From Hyphomicrobium sulfonivorans (GTDB lineage Bacteria > Pseudomonadota > Alphaproteobacteria > Rhizobiales > Hyphomicrobiaceae): DNA of 64,000 bases. A program made the position numbers and the translations under genes. The stretch covers positions 62,001-126,000 of the forward strand of contig NZ_PZPO01000004.1 of assembly GCF_013306565.1 (NCBI RefSeq), written 5' to 3'. The notes under the pieces are model-generated. The model ran no database searches, was not told the origin of the DNA, and saw only the letters and a list, made by a program, of their open reading frames with translations. Shown here piece by piece: positions 38,864 through 47,687 of this stretch. Within the stretch, counting starts at the first letter, position 1; each line of letters begins with the position of its first letter.

Positions 38864-39781
38864 ATGTCTGACAATCCCGCCATGCCGCCGGAGGGTGGAT
38901 CGCCTTCCGGTTTGAATACGACCGGCTCGAATGACACCGGCACAACCGTTTCCGCCGCGGGGAAGCTGGGGCCGAGCAATCTCACGCTCCGCATCGTTTC
39001 CGGCGCAGTTCTCGCCGCCGTCGCGTTCTTCCTGGCCTATTCCGGTCCGGTGCCGTTCGGCATCCTCATTCTGGCCTGCTCGCTGGTGATGAGCTGGGAG
39101 TGGGGCAGGCTTGTGCGCGGCACCGGCTTTGATCTCGGCTTCTACATTCAAGCGGCGGCGGTGATCCTGGCCGTCGCGCTGGCGGCGTTCGGTTATGCGG
39201 CGCCCGCGTTTGCGGTGCTGTGCATTGCCGCCATCATTCTCATCCCGCTCTATCTGGGCCGCAACGCCGGCCTTTCCGGGCTGGGCGTCATCTATGTCGG
39301 CCTGCCGGCCGTGGCGTTGCTGTGGCTGCGCGGTGATGAGCCGTACGGTTTCAGTGCCATCCTGTTCGTGTTCGCCGTCGTCTGGTCGTCCGACACTGGC
39401 GCTTACGCTGCCGGGCGGAGCATTGGCGGCCCCAAGCTCTGGCCGAAGGTGTCGCCGAAAAAGACATGGGCCGGGTTTATCGGTGCTCTGGTGGCCGGCG
39501 CGGTCGTTGGGGTAGTTTTTTCCAAGCTGGAGCCGGGTGCCGACGCACTACGTCTGGTGCTGCTGGGCGTGGGACTGGCGTTTGTTTCGCAGGCCGGTGA
39601 CCTGGCGGAATCGGCATTGAAGCGGCATTTCAACCGCAAGGATGCCAGCGATCTCATTCCGGGGCATGGTGGCTTCATGGACCGCATGGACAGCATCGTC
39701 GCTGCGGCCTCGGTCGCAGGTTTGCTGGCGCTGGCCGTTGATGCACACGCGCCCGCCCGCGCTTTGCTGTTTGGCCCGTAA
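38864..39781 (+). CDS. cdsA: Phosphatidate cytidylyltransferase
   Basis: 305 residues, multi-helix inner-membrane enzyme making CDP-diacylglycerol. An N-terminal polar extension of about 35 residues (rich in Pro, Gly, Thr, Ser) precedes the first helix. The family signature at the C-terminus is clear: SLKRHFNRKDASDLIPGHGG-type motif with GGFMDRMDSI. The TAATG at 39779-39783 links it to dxr. Confidence 0.95.
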   Translation: MSDNPAMPPEGGSPSGLNTTGSNDTGTTVSAAGKLGPSNLTLRIVSGAVLAAVAFFLAYSGPVPFGILILACSLVMSWEWGRLVRGTGFDLGFYIQAAAVILAVALAAFGYAAPAFAVLCIAAIILIPLYLGRNAGLSGLGVIYVGLPAVALLWLRGDEPYGFSAILFVFAVVWSSDTGAYAAGRSIGGPKLWPKVSPKKTWAGFIGALVAGAVVGVVFSKLEPGADALRLVLLGVGLAFVSQAGDLAESALKRHFNRKDASDLIPGHGGFMDRMDSIVAAASVAGLLALAVDAHAPARALLFGP

Positions 39782-40998
39782 TGCGCTCAACAATGGCATC
39801 ATCTGAAACCGCAGGTACGCGGGCGCAGGTCGTCCGCTCCATTTCGGTGCTGGGGGCGACGGGTTCCGTCGGCCAGAGCACCATCGACCTTATCTGCCGC
39901 AATCGCGATGCCTTCACGGTCGAAGCGCTGACGGCGCAGACCAATGTCGCAGCACTTGCCGAGGCTGCGCGCCGCACCGGAGCGCGGCTGGCGGTGATCG
40001 GCGATGCCGACCTTTATGACGATCTGCGCGCGGCACTGGCCGGCACCGGCATTGACGCCGCCGCAGGGCCCGATGCGATCGTGGCCGCGGCTGCGATGCC
40101 GGCCGATTGCGTCGTAGCTGCGATCGTCGGCGCGGCGGGGCTGGCGCCGACATTAGAGGCTGCGCGGCAGGGCAGGCGTCTGGCGCTTGCCAACAAGGAA
40201 TGCCTTGTTTCCGCAGGCGATGTTTTCATGTCCACGGTGGCGGATGCCGGTTGTGAGCTGCTGCCGGTCGACAGCGAGCATTCGGGCGCCTTGCAGGCTC
40301 TGGCCGGGGCCTCTGCCGAAAGCATCGAGCGCATTACCCTGACGGCGTCGGGCGGTCCGTTCCGGACCTGGAGCCTTGACGAGTTACAGCATGTGACGCC
40401 GGAGCAGGCGTTGCGGCATCCCAACTGGAGCATGGGCGCCAAGATCACCATCGATTCAGCAACCCTGATGAACAAGGGGCTGGAACTGATCGAGGCCTAC
40501 CATCTGTTTCCGGTTACGGCCGAACAGCTTGGCGCGGTGGTGCACCCGCAGTCGATCATCCATTGTCTGGTGTCGTATATCGACGGCTCGGTGATGGCGC
40601 AGATGGCCTGCCCGGACATGCGCACGCCGATTGCGCTGGCGCTGTCCTGGCCCGGCCGAATGGCGGCGCCGACGCAGCGACTTGATCTGGCCAGCATTGG
40701 ACTGCTGTCTTTTGAAGCCCCCGACGAGGTGCGGTTTCCGGCGTTGAAGCTTGCCCGCGACGCCTTGACGCGCGGGGCAACGGCGCCGGCTGTCCTGAGC
40801 GCGGCCAACGAGGTGGCGGTGGAGGCTTTTCTCAGCCGCCGCATAGGTTTCCTCGATATCGCCCGTAATGTCGCCGATGCGCTGGAAGCGGCCGAGAAAC
40901 AGGGACTGATTGCCCCGGCAGCTAATCTGGGCGACGTTCTGGAGGCTGATTCTGCCGGCCGCCGTCTGGCACAATCCCTGCTAGGCCGCTATGTCTAG
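39781..40998 (+). CDS. dxr: 1-deoxy-D-xylulose 5-phosphate reductoisomerase
   Basis: 405 residues from the ATG at 39781, sharing the A of the cdsA stop; a second ATG at 39793 is possible. Second enzyme of the MEP isoprenoid pathway, NADPH- and divalent-metal-dependent. Visible: ISVLGATGSVGQSTIDLI (nucleotide site), LANKECLVSAGDVFM, LPVDSEHSGALQAL, TASGGPFRTW, ITIDSATLMNKGLELIEAYHLF. Intact and of normal length. Confidence 0.97.
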   Translation: MRSTMASSETAGTRAQVVRSISVLGATGSVGQSTIDLICRNRDAFTVEALTAQTNVAALAEAARRTGARLAVIGDADLYDDLRAALAGTGIDAAAGPDAIVAAAAMPADCVVAAIVGAAGLAPTLEAARQGRRLALANKECLVSAGDVFMSTVADAGCELLPVDSEHSGALQALAGASAESIERITLTASGGPFRTWSLDELQHVTPEQALRHPNWSMGAKITIDSATLMNKGLELIEAYHLFPVTAEQLGAVVHPQSIIHCLVSYIDGSVMAQMACPDMRTPIALALSWPGRMAAPTQRLDLASIGLLSFEAPDEVRFPALKLARDALTRGATAPAVLSAANEVAVEAFLSRRIGFLDIARNVADALEAAEKQGLIAPAANLGDVLEADSAGRRLAQSLLGRYV

Positions 40999-41133
40999 CC
41001 GGCGCCTGGATCTCCCTTGGAGTTTCCAGTTAAAACAGGGGATTGGCGCCGAAGTTGCCATTTTTGCGCGTAGCCTCATCGGGCACGCATTCCGCTCGCA
41101 GCCCTGGGCGGTTCCGCGAGAGACAGGAGAACG

Positions 41134-42294
41134 ATGCTGACGCTGGCCAACCTAGCGACCTCCATGCCGGGGGTTCTGATGACGATCGCGCAGTTCCTGG
41201 TTGTGCTGACCATCGTGGTGTTCGTCCACGAGTTCGGTCACTTCATTGTCGCGCGCTGGTGCGGCGTCACAGTCAAGACGTTCTCCATCGGCTTTGGCCG
41301 CGAGATTTTCGGCTTCACCGACCGCAAGGGTACGCGCTGGCGTTTCGCCTGGATCCCGCTCGGCGGCTACGTGAAATTCGTCGACGATGAAAACGCAGCG
41401 AGCCAGCCCTCGCCCGACGCGCTGGACAAGATGACAGCCGCTGAGCGTCAGGGAGCCTTCCAGAACAAGCCGCTGTGGCAGCGCGCGGCGGTGGTGGCCG
41501 CCGGTCCGATCGCGAATTTCATCCTGGCTATAATGGTTTATGCGGCGGTCAACGTCTCTTTCGGCGTCCGCACCATCACGCCCGTCGTGGGCGAGGTGAA
41601 GGCGGGTATGCCTGCGGCCGCGGCCGGCATTCAGTCAGGTGACGTCATCCGTTCTATCGACGACTGGACGGTTGAAGGGTTTGAGGATGTACAACGCTTG
41701 GTGGGCATCAATGCCGGCCGGACGCTGAAATTTGGCGTCGAGCGCAACGGCGAGAAGCTCTCCTTCGATGTGACCCCTGAGGTGCACGAGCAGCCGGACA
41801 GCTTTGGCGGCACGTTCCGGCGCGGCCTTATTGGCATCACGCCGTCCAGCACGGACGGCTTCCGGGATGCCAAGAGCGTCGGCGTGGTCGAGGCTCTGCG
41901 GCTTGGCGTACGGGAGACTTACGCCAACATCGCCCATACGATCCAGGGCATCGGCGACATAATAACGCAGCGGCAGGCCGCCGACCAGATGGGCGGTCCC
42001 ATCCTGATGGCTCAGGTTACGGCCCGGGTGGCTGAGGGCGGGATCGAGCCGCTGCTGCGCTGGGTGGCCTTCATCTCGGCCAACATTGGCTTCCTGAACC
42101 TGCTGCCAATTCCTGTGCTAGATGGTGGACATCTTGTTTATTACGCCATCGAAGGGGTGATGCGTCGCCCCCTCAGTCGCCGCATGCAGGAGATCGGATT
42201 CCAGATTGGAATTGCCCTGGTCCTGATGCTCATGGTGTACGTGAATTTGAACGATTTGTTGCGGGTTTGGCGTGGTTGGACCGGGGTGGGCTGA
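41134..42294 (+). CDS. rseP: RseP/MmpA-type site-2 membrane protease
   Basis: 386 residues. Zinc metalloprotease that cuts within the membrane. The catalytic HEFGH (residues about 33-37 in VVFVHEFGHFIVARW) and the third-ligand motif NLLPIPVLDGGHL are intact. One PDZ domain lies between (GMPAAAAGIQSGDVI). E. coli RseP has two PDZ domains; one is usual in this group (Caulobacter MmpA type). It is followed by bamA, as is common. Confidence 0.95.
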   Translation: MLTLANLATSMPGVLMTIAQFLVVLTIVVFVHEFGHFIVARWCGVTVKTFSIGFGREIFGFTDRKGTRWRFAWIPLGGYVKFVDDENAASQPSPDALDKMTAAERQGAFQNKPLWQRAAVVAAGPIANFILAIMVYAAVNVSFGVRTITPVVGEVKAGMPAAAAGIQSGDVIRSIDDWTVEGFEDVQRLVGINAGRTLKFGVERNGEKLSFDVTPEVHEQPDSFGGTFRRGLIGITPSSTDGFRDAKSVGVVEALRLGVRETYANIAHTIQGIGDIITQRQAADQMGGPILMAQVTARVAEGGIEPLLRWVAFISANIGFLNLLPIPVLDGGHLVYYAIEGVMRRPLSRRMQEIGFQIGIALVLMLMVYVNLNDLLRVWRGWTGVG

Positions 42295-42499
42295 ATTGGT
42301 GTTCAGTGACGTAAACTTGCCACTTCCGCAGGGGCGACTGAATCGTTAAAAAGGAATTTACACAGGGGAGCGCGCACTGAGATTCGCGGCCTTATTGGCC
42401 GAGTGTCAGGTGAACGTTTTTTAGTCATGCGGTGCGGGCTCCGAAGCCGACGGGTCCGCGTCGAGGGGGAATTCGGCAAGAACGAGGGCATAGTCTCGA

Positions 42500-44860
42500 A
42501 TGCCTGTTGTCCTATCCATTGCGTTGAACATCCGCCGCTTTGTATTGTGTGCGGTGGCGGTTGCCGCTGGAGTGTTGGGCGTCGTCGGCGCTTTGCTCCC
42601 AGCCCCTGCGTACGCGCAGGGCGCTACGGTGCAGAACGTGCTTGTGAATGGTAACAAGCGCGTTGAGCCCGAAACCGTTCGCTCATACATGCAGGTTTCC
42701 CCTGGATCGGCTTACGATCCCCAGAAAGTCGACGCGTCCATCAAGGCGCTGTTCGGCACGGGGCTGTTCTCTGACGTGCGCATTGAGCGCGTCGGTGGCG
42801 ACGTCGTCGTCACCGTCGTCGAGAACCCGGTCATCAATCAGGTCGCCTTCGAAGGTAACAGCGAGGTCGACACCGACACGCTGCGCAACGAAGTGCAGCT
42901 CAAGCCGCGCTCTGTCTTCACCCGCGCCCGTGTGCAGTCCGATGTCCAGCGCGTGTTGGATGTCTATCGCCGCCAGGGCCGGTACGCAGCCAGTGTCGAG
43001 CCGAAGATCATCGAGCTTGAGCAGGATCGCGTGAACCTCGTGTTCGAGATTGCCGAGGGCAGCGCGACTAAGGTCAAGGGCATCAACTTCGTCGGCAACA
43101 AAGCTTTCTCCGACAGCGATTTGCGCGATGTCGTCTCGACCACTGAAAAGGGTTGGTTCGACTTCCTGAAGGGTACGGCGATCTACGATCCCGACCGTAT
43201 GAACCTAGATCGCGAATTGCTGCGTCAGTACTACCTGAAGAACGGCTACGCCGACGCTCAGGTGACCGCTGCCAACGCTGAGCTTGATCGCGACGGCTCC
43301 GGCTTCTTCGTCACCTATTCGATCGAAGAGGGCGAGCGCTATGATTTCGGTGCTGTGAACGTCGAGAGCACGGTCTCCAGTATCGACGCCGCGAAGTATC
43401 AGGGGAACGTGAAGACCTCTTCCGGCGATACCTACAACGCACAGCTCATCGATAAGTCGGTTGAAGAGCTGACGACGGCGATGTCGGAAGATGGCTATGC
43501 CTTCGCCCGCGTCCGTCCGCAGCCGGTGCCCGATCCGGTAAGCCGCACCATCGCGATCAACTATGTGATCGAAGAAGGGCCGCGGGTTTACATTGAGCGC
43601 ATCAACATCAGTGGCAATACCCGCACCAAGGACTACGTGATCCGTCGCGAGTTCAAGGTGGCTGAGGGTGACGCCTACAATCCGATGGTGGTCGATCAGG
43701 CCAAGAAGCGTCTGACCAACCTCGGTCTGTTCAAGGGCGTCGACATCAAGCGCCGCCCCGGTGCCTCGCAGGATCGCGTGGTTTTGGACGTTGAACTGGC
43801 TGAGCAGTCCACCGGCGAGCTTTCGTTCGGTGCCGGTTACTCTACGGCTGAGGGCGTTATCGGCGATGTCAGCATCACCGAACGCAACCTGATGGGTAAC
43901 GGTCAGTTCCTGCGGCTTCAGCTCTCGGGCTCCATGGAGCGCTTGCAGGTTAACCTGAGCTTCACCGAGCCGCGGTTCCTCGATCGCAACCTGGCTGCGG
44001 GCTTCGACATCTTCCATAAGGAAGTCGATCAGAGCAGTGAATCCGGCTTCTCCAGCCGCCGTACCGGCGCCAGTCTCCGGCTTGGCTTCCCGCTATCCGA
44101 GCGGCTGTGGATGCAGACCTCGTACACCGCATCGCGGGACTCGATCTTCAACATCCAGAACGGTGCTTCACGTGCGATCTGGGATGCAGAAGGCACGTCC
44201 TATACCTCGATGGTCGGCACCACGCTCACCTACGATCTGCGTAACGATCCGCGCAATCCAACCAAGGGCTTCTGGTTCCAGACTGGTGCTGATTTCGCCG
44301 GCCTCGGTGGTGACGTGCAATACATCAGCCTTGCAGCTGAAGCTCGCGCTTACTTCCCGATCACCGACAAGATCACCTTCGTCGGTCGTGCAATCGGTGG
44401 CTCCATCAGTGGTTGGGGTGGCGAGGATGTCCGTCTGATCGATATGTTCTTCAAGGGTGGTGAGACGGTACGTGGTTTCGACCGTGCTGGTTATGGTCCC
44501 CGCGACGCGCTAACTGGCGATGCTCTCGGCGGCCAGTACTACTGGGCCACCACGGCTGAAGTTCGCTTCCCGATCCCGTTCGTTCCTGAAGATCTGGGTA
44601 TCTCCGGCGCCGTGTTTGCCGACGCCGGTTCGCTCTGGAACGCTGGTGGCACAGCTCAAGCTTTGAACGCGAACTGTGGAGTAGCTGGCGCAGATCAGAT
44701 TTGCTTGCAGGACAGCAGCGGTATTCGCTCCTCGGTTGGTGCCAGCTTGCTCTGGGCCTCGCCGGTCGGTCCGATCCGCATGGACTTCGCCAAGGTTCTC
44801 TCCAAGGAAACCTACGACGACGAACAGTTCTTCCGCTTCGGTGCTGCCACGAAGTTCTGA
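42500..44860 (+). CDS. bamA: Outer membrane protein assembly factor BamA
   Basis: 786 residues. Signal peptide ending PAPAYAQG at about residue 40, five POTRA domains (first begins VQNVLVNGNKRVEPETV), and a C-terminal 16-strand barrel. The barrel has the conserved VRGFDRAGYGPRD motif of loop 6 and the last-strand signal ending in phenylalanine (RFGAATKF). It folds outer-membrane proteins. A strong terminator follows at 44910. Confidence 0.97.
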   Translation: MPVVLSIALNIRRFVLCAVAVAAGVLGVVGALLPAPAYAQGATVQNVLVNGNKRVEPETVRSYMQVSPGSAYDPQKVDASIKALFGTGLFSDVRIERVGGDVVVTVVENPVINQVAFEGNSEVDTDTLRNEVQLKPRSVFTRARVQSDVQRVLDVYRRQGRYAASVEPKIIELEQDRVNLVFEIAEGSATKVKGINFVGNKAFSDSDLRDVVSTTEKGWFDFLKGTAIYDPDRMNLDRELLRQYYLKNGYADAQVTAANAELDRDGSGFFVTYSIEEGERYDFGAVNVESTVSSIDAAKYQGNVKTSSGDTYNAQLIDKSVEELTTAMSEDGYAFARVRPQPVPDPVSRTIAINYVIEEGPRVYIERINISGNTRTKDYVIRREFKVAEGDAYNPMVVDQAKKRLTNLGLFKGVDIKRRPGASQDRVVLDVELAEQSTGELSFGAGYSTAEGVIGDVSITERNLMGNGQFLRLQLSGSMERLQVNLSFTEPRFLDRNLAAGFDIFHKEVDQSSESGFSSRRTGASLRLGFPLSERLWMQTSYTASRDSIFNIQNGASRAIWDAEGTSYTSMVGTTLTYDLRNDPRNPTKGFWFQTGADFAGLGGDVQYISLAAEARAYFPITDKITFVGRAIGGSISGWGGEDVRLIDMFFKGGETVRGFDRAGYGPRDALTGDALGGQYYWATTAEVRFPIPFVPEDLGISGAVFADAGSLWNAGGTAQALNANCGVAGADQICLQDSSGIRSSVGASLLWASPVGPIRMDFAKVLSKETYDDEQFFRFGAATKF

Positions 44861-45277
44861 TGGCTGCACAGCATCGGTCGGCCAGGGCTGAAGCCTCGGC
44901 ATGAAAATCAAGGATCATCCGGTCTCAAGAATGACCGGGTGATCCTTTTGTTTTTAAGGTGCAGGTGTTGTTTTCTGTCGCTGGATCGAACGTGCGCTGG
45001 AAGAGCGGCTGACGCCGCCCCGCAATTGGCGACAGACAGGCCCTCTAAGTGCGACGGACGGACGTACAGCTTGCGGCTTATGACCAGCCTGAAATCGGCG
45101 GCTCTGTGCTGCGTCAGGTGTTCGCCATCCTCGGGATGTGTTGAAACATCGGCTTGAACGGTTCCGATTGTAGCGGAATCGTGGAACGGGTCACATGACC
45201 TTGTTTGACCGTGCTTTCTGGAAGAAAATCAGTTCCAACGCGTTTGGAAGCACCCTAGACCGCTGGGCTTTAAATCA
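44861..45277. other. 417-base gap between bamA and lpxD
   Basis: It contains the bamA terminator (44910-44955) and then about 320 bases without a supported gene or clear hairpin. Relatives usually have lpxD close behind bamA. The gap suggests that the lpx genes have their own promoter here; a TTGACC at about 45207 is the only -35-like element seen, without a convincing -10. Confidence 0.5.
44910..44955 (+). terminator. Intrinsic terminator of bamA
   Basis: Arms AAGGATCATCCGGTC (44910-44924) and GACCGGGTGATCCTTTT (44933-44949) pair over 14 positions with one bulge and an 8-base loop, followed by TTTTGTTTTT. It lies 50 bases after the bamA stop. Confidence 0.9.
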
Positions 45278-46330
45278 ATGCAGCATCCCGGATTTTTTCA
45301 CCGCGCGGGTCCGTTTCCGCTAGCCGATGTAGCCAAGGCGACTGGGGCCGAATTGGCGCCCGGTGTCGATGGCAGCATCGAAGTTTCGGATGTTCGCACG
45401 CTGGTTGATGCCGGACCGCGGGATGTTGCGTTTTTTAATAATCGCAAGTACGCCGACCAGCTCAAGGTGACCCGTGCCGGCTGCTGCCTCGTGTTGCCGG
45501 CGCTGGCGCCGCGCTTGCCGGAGGGAACGTCAGCGCTGCTCACGCCCGAGCCCTACCGGGGCTTTGCGATGGCGCTGATGCTGTTTTATCCGCAGTCGCG
45601 CTTTTCACAGGTGGCTCCGGCGGATGACGCCGCCAGGACACTCATCCATCCAACCGCAGAGCTGGAGGAGGGTGCCATCGTTGAGCCCGGCGCAGTGATC
45701 GGGGCAGAGGCGCGCATCGGCCGCGGTACCCGGGTGGCCGCTAACGCCGTGATTGGATATCGCGTCTGTATCGGCCGCGACGGCTACATCGGACCTGGCG
45801 TCTCGCTGGTCCACACCCTCGTTGGTGACCGCGTCATTATCCATGGCGGTGTGCGCATCGGTCAGGATGGTTTCGGCTTTGCCATGGGCCGCCAGGGGCA
45901 CTTCAAAGTGCCGCAGATTGGGCGGGTGATCATTCAGGATGACGTTGAAATAGGCGCAAATACAACCATTGATCGAGGTGCTCTTAAGGACACCATCATT
46001 GGTGAGGGAACGAAAATTGATAATCTCGTGCAGATCGGGCACAACGTCGTCGTCGGACGTCATTGCGTGATTGTGGCCCAGGTCGGCATCTCCGGCTCTA
46101 CCGAGCTCGGAGATTTCGTGGTTATGGGTGGCCAGTCGGGAGCGGTTGGACACATCAAGATCGGTCCGGGGGCGCAGATCGCCGGAGCGAGCCATGTCGC
46201 AAAGGACGTGCCTGCAATGTCAAAACTCGCCGGAACGCCGGCCAAGCCGCTCACCCAGTGGGCGCGCGAGTTGGGCATGATTGCCCGCTTGGCCCGTCGC
46301 GGCGGTAAGAATGATGCTGACGAGGCGTAG
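45278..46330 (+). CDS. lpxD: UDP-3-O-(3-hydroxyacyl)glucosamine N-acyltransferase
   Basis: 350 residues, third step of lipid A synthesis. Left-handed beta helix built of hexapeptide repeats across residues about 115-300 ([38 protein letters not shown] with the catalytic His region). The N-terminal domain ([21 protein letters not shown]) is the uridine-binding part. First gene of the lpxD-fabZ-lpxA-lpxI-lpxB run. Confidence 0.97.
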   Translation: MQHPGFFHRAGPFPLADVAKATGAELAPGVDGSIEVSDVRTLVDAGPRDVAFFNNRKYADQLKVTRAGCCLVLPALAPRLPEGTSALLTPEPYRGFAMALMLFYPQSRFSQVAPADDAARTLIHPTAELEEGAIVEPGAVIGAEARIGRGTRVAANAVIGYRVCIGRDGYIGPGVSLVHTLVGDRVIIHGGVRIGQDGFGFAMGRQGHFKVPQIGRVIIQDDVEIGANTTIDRGALKDTIIGEGTKIDNLVQIGHNVVVGRHCVIVAQVGISGSTELGDFVVMGGQSGAVGHIKIGPGAQIAGASHVAKDVPAMSKLAGTPAKPLTQWARELGMIARLARRGGKNDADEA

Positions 46331-46372
46331 CGGTTCGCCCGCACGCAGCGCGCAAGTATGAGGTCGAAGAGA

Positions 46373-46885
46373 ATGAACGATATGACGGAACCCACAGGTG
46401 CGACGGCGCTGGCAACGGCAGATATCGCGCGCGTTATGAAGCTGTTGCCGCATCGGTATCCGTTCCTGATGCTGGACCGCATCTACGACATGGACGGCGA
46501 CCGCAGTTGCGTGGGCGTCAAGAACGTCACCATCAACGAACCGTTTTTCCAGGGCCACTTCCCGCAGTATCCGGTGATGCCCGGCGTGCTGATCATCGAA
46601 GGATTGGCGCAGACCGCAGGCGCGCTGTGCGTGCACAGCCTGGGCGAAGACTACGTCGCCGAGCTGGTTTATTTCATGGGCATCGATCGCGCCAAGTTCC
46701 GCAAGCCGGTGCTGCCGGGCGATCAGCTGCATTACCATGTCCGCAAGATCCGCAACCGCGGGCGCGTCTGGCGTTTCTATGGCGAGGCCAAGGTTGATGG
46801 CGCGGTTGTTGCCGAAGCCGAGGTGAGTGCGATGCTGGCCGACACGGCCGAAGCACGCGCCTTTGCGGCTCAAAAAAATGGGTGA
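46373..46885 (+). CDS. fabZ: 3-hydroxyacyl-ACP dehydratase FabZ
   Basis: 170 residues from the ATG at 46373 (GAGG nine bases upstream); an ATG at 46382 with GAAGAGA upstream fits equally well, and 46358 is also in frame. Hot-dog fold dehydratase of fatty-acid elongation. The catalytic His is in [13 protein letters not shown] and the catalytic Glu in [17 protein letters not shown]. It competes with LpxA for hydroxyacyl-ACP. Overlaps lpxA by 8 bases. Confidence 0.95.
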   Translation: MNDMTEPTGATALATADIARVMKLLPHRYPFLMLDRIYDMDGDRSCVGVKNVTINEPFFQGHFPQYPVMPGVLIIEGLAQTAGALCVHSLGEDYVAELVYFMGIDRAKFRKPVLPGDQLHYHVRKIRNRGRVWRFYGEAKVDGAVVAEAEVSAMLADTAEARAFAAQKNG

Positions 46886-47684
46886 TTACACCGCGCACCC
46901 GACAGCGGTGATTGAGGACGGCGCTCAGATCGGTCCCGGTGTAAAGATCGGGCCGTATTGCGTCGTCGGGCCTGAGGTGACGCTGGCAGAAGGCGTGGAG
47001 CTGCTGAGCCACGTCGCTGTGGCTGGCCGCACAACCATCGGTCCGCGCACGCGCATCTTCCCGTTCGCCTCCATCGGTCATCAGCCGCAGGATCTTAAGT
47101 TTCGTGGCGAAGCTTCGACGCTTTCGGTTGGCGCCGACTGCATGATTCGCGAAGGCGTTACGCTTAATCCGGGCACGGAGGGTGGCGGCTTCTCGACCAG
47201 CATCGGTGACCGCTGTGCGTTTCTTGCCAACTCCCATGTTGGCCATGACTGCCATGTCGGCAACAACGTGGTGTTCTCCAACAACGTGATGTTGGCGGGC
47301 CATTGCACCGTTGGCGATTTCGCCATTCTGGGTGGCGGCGCAGCTGTGATCCAGTTCGCGCGTGTGGGCGCGCATTCGTTTCTGGGTGGCATGTCGGGGC
47401 TTGAGAACGATCTCATCCCCTATGGCATGGCACTCGGCAATCGCGCTTATCTGTCGGGGCTCAACATTGTTGGCCTGCAGAGGCGCGGCTTCTCTCGGGA
47501 AGACATCCACAACCTGCGCCGTGCCTACCGCGCGCTTTTTGCGGCTGAGGGCACGCTCTCGGAGCGCACGGACGATGTGGCGAAGGAATTTGCCGGGCAG
47601 CCGATTGTCGAGGAAATCATCGCGTTCATCCGCGTCGGCGGCAAGCGCAGCCTCTGCACGCCGAAAGACGCGACCGGAGCCTGA
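46878..47684 (+). CDS. lpxA: Acyl-ACP--UDP-N-acetylglucosamine O-acyltransferase
   Basis: 268 residues from the ATG at 46878. First step of lipid A synthesis. Hexapeptide-repeat beta helix across residues 1 to about 190 ([40 protein letters not shown] with the catalytic His), then a C-terminal helical domain ([20 protein letters not shown]). Normal length. The start overlaps fabZ and the stop is 3 bases before lpxI. Confidence 0.97.
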   Translation: MGDYTAHPTAVIEDGAQIGPGVKIGPYCVVGPEVTLAEGVELLSHVAVAGRTTIGPRTRIFPFASIGHQPQDLKFRGEASTLSVGADCMIREGVTLNPGTEGGGFSTSIGDRCAFLANSHVGHDCHVGNNVVFSNNVMLAGHCTVGDFAILGGGAAVIQFARVGAHSFLGGMSGLENDLIPYGMALGNRAYLSGLNIVGLQRRGFSREDIHNLRRAYRALFAAEGTLSERTDDVAKEFAGQPIVEEIIAFIRVGGKRSLCTPKDATGA

Positions 47685-47687
47685 GGC

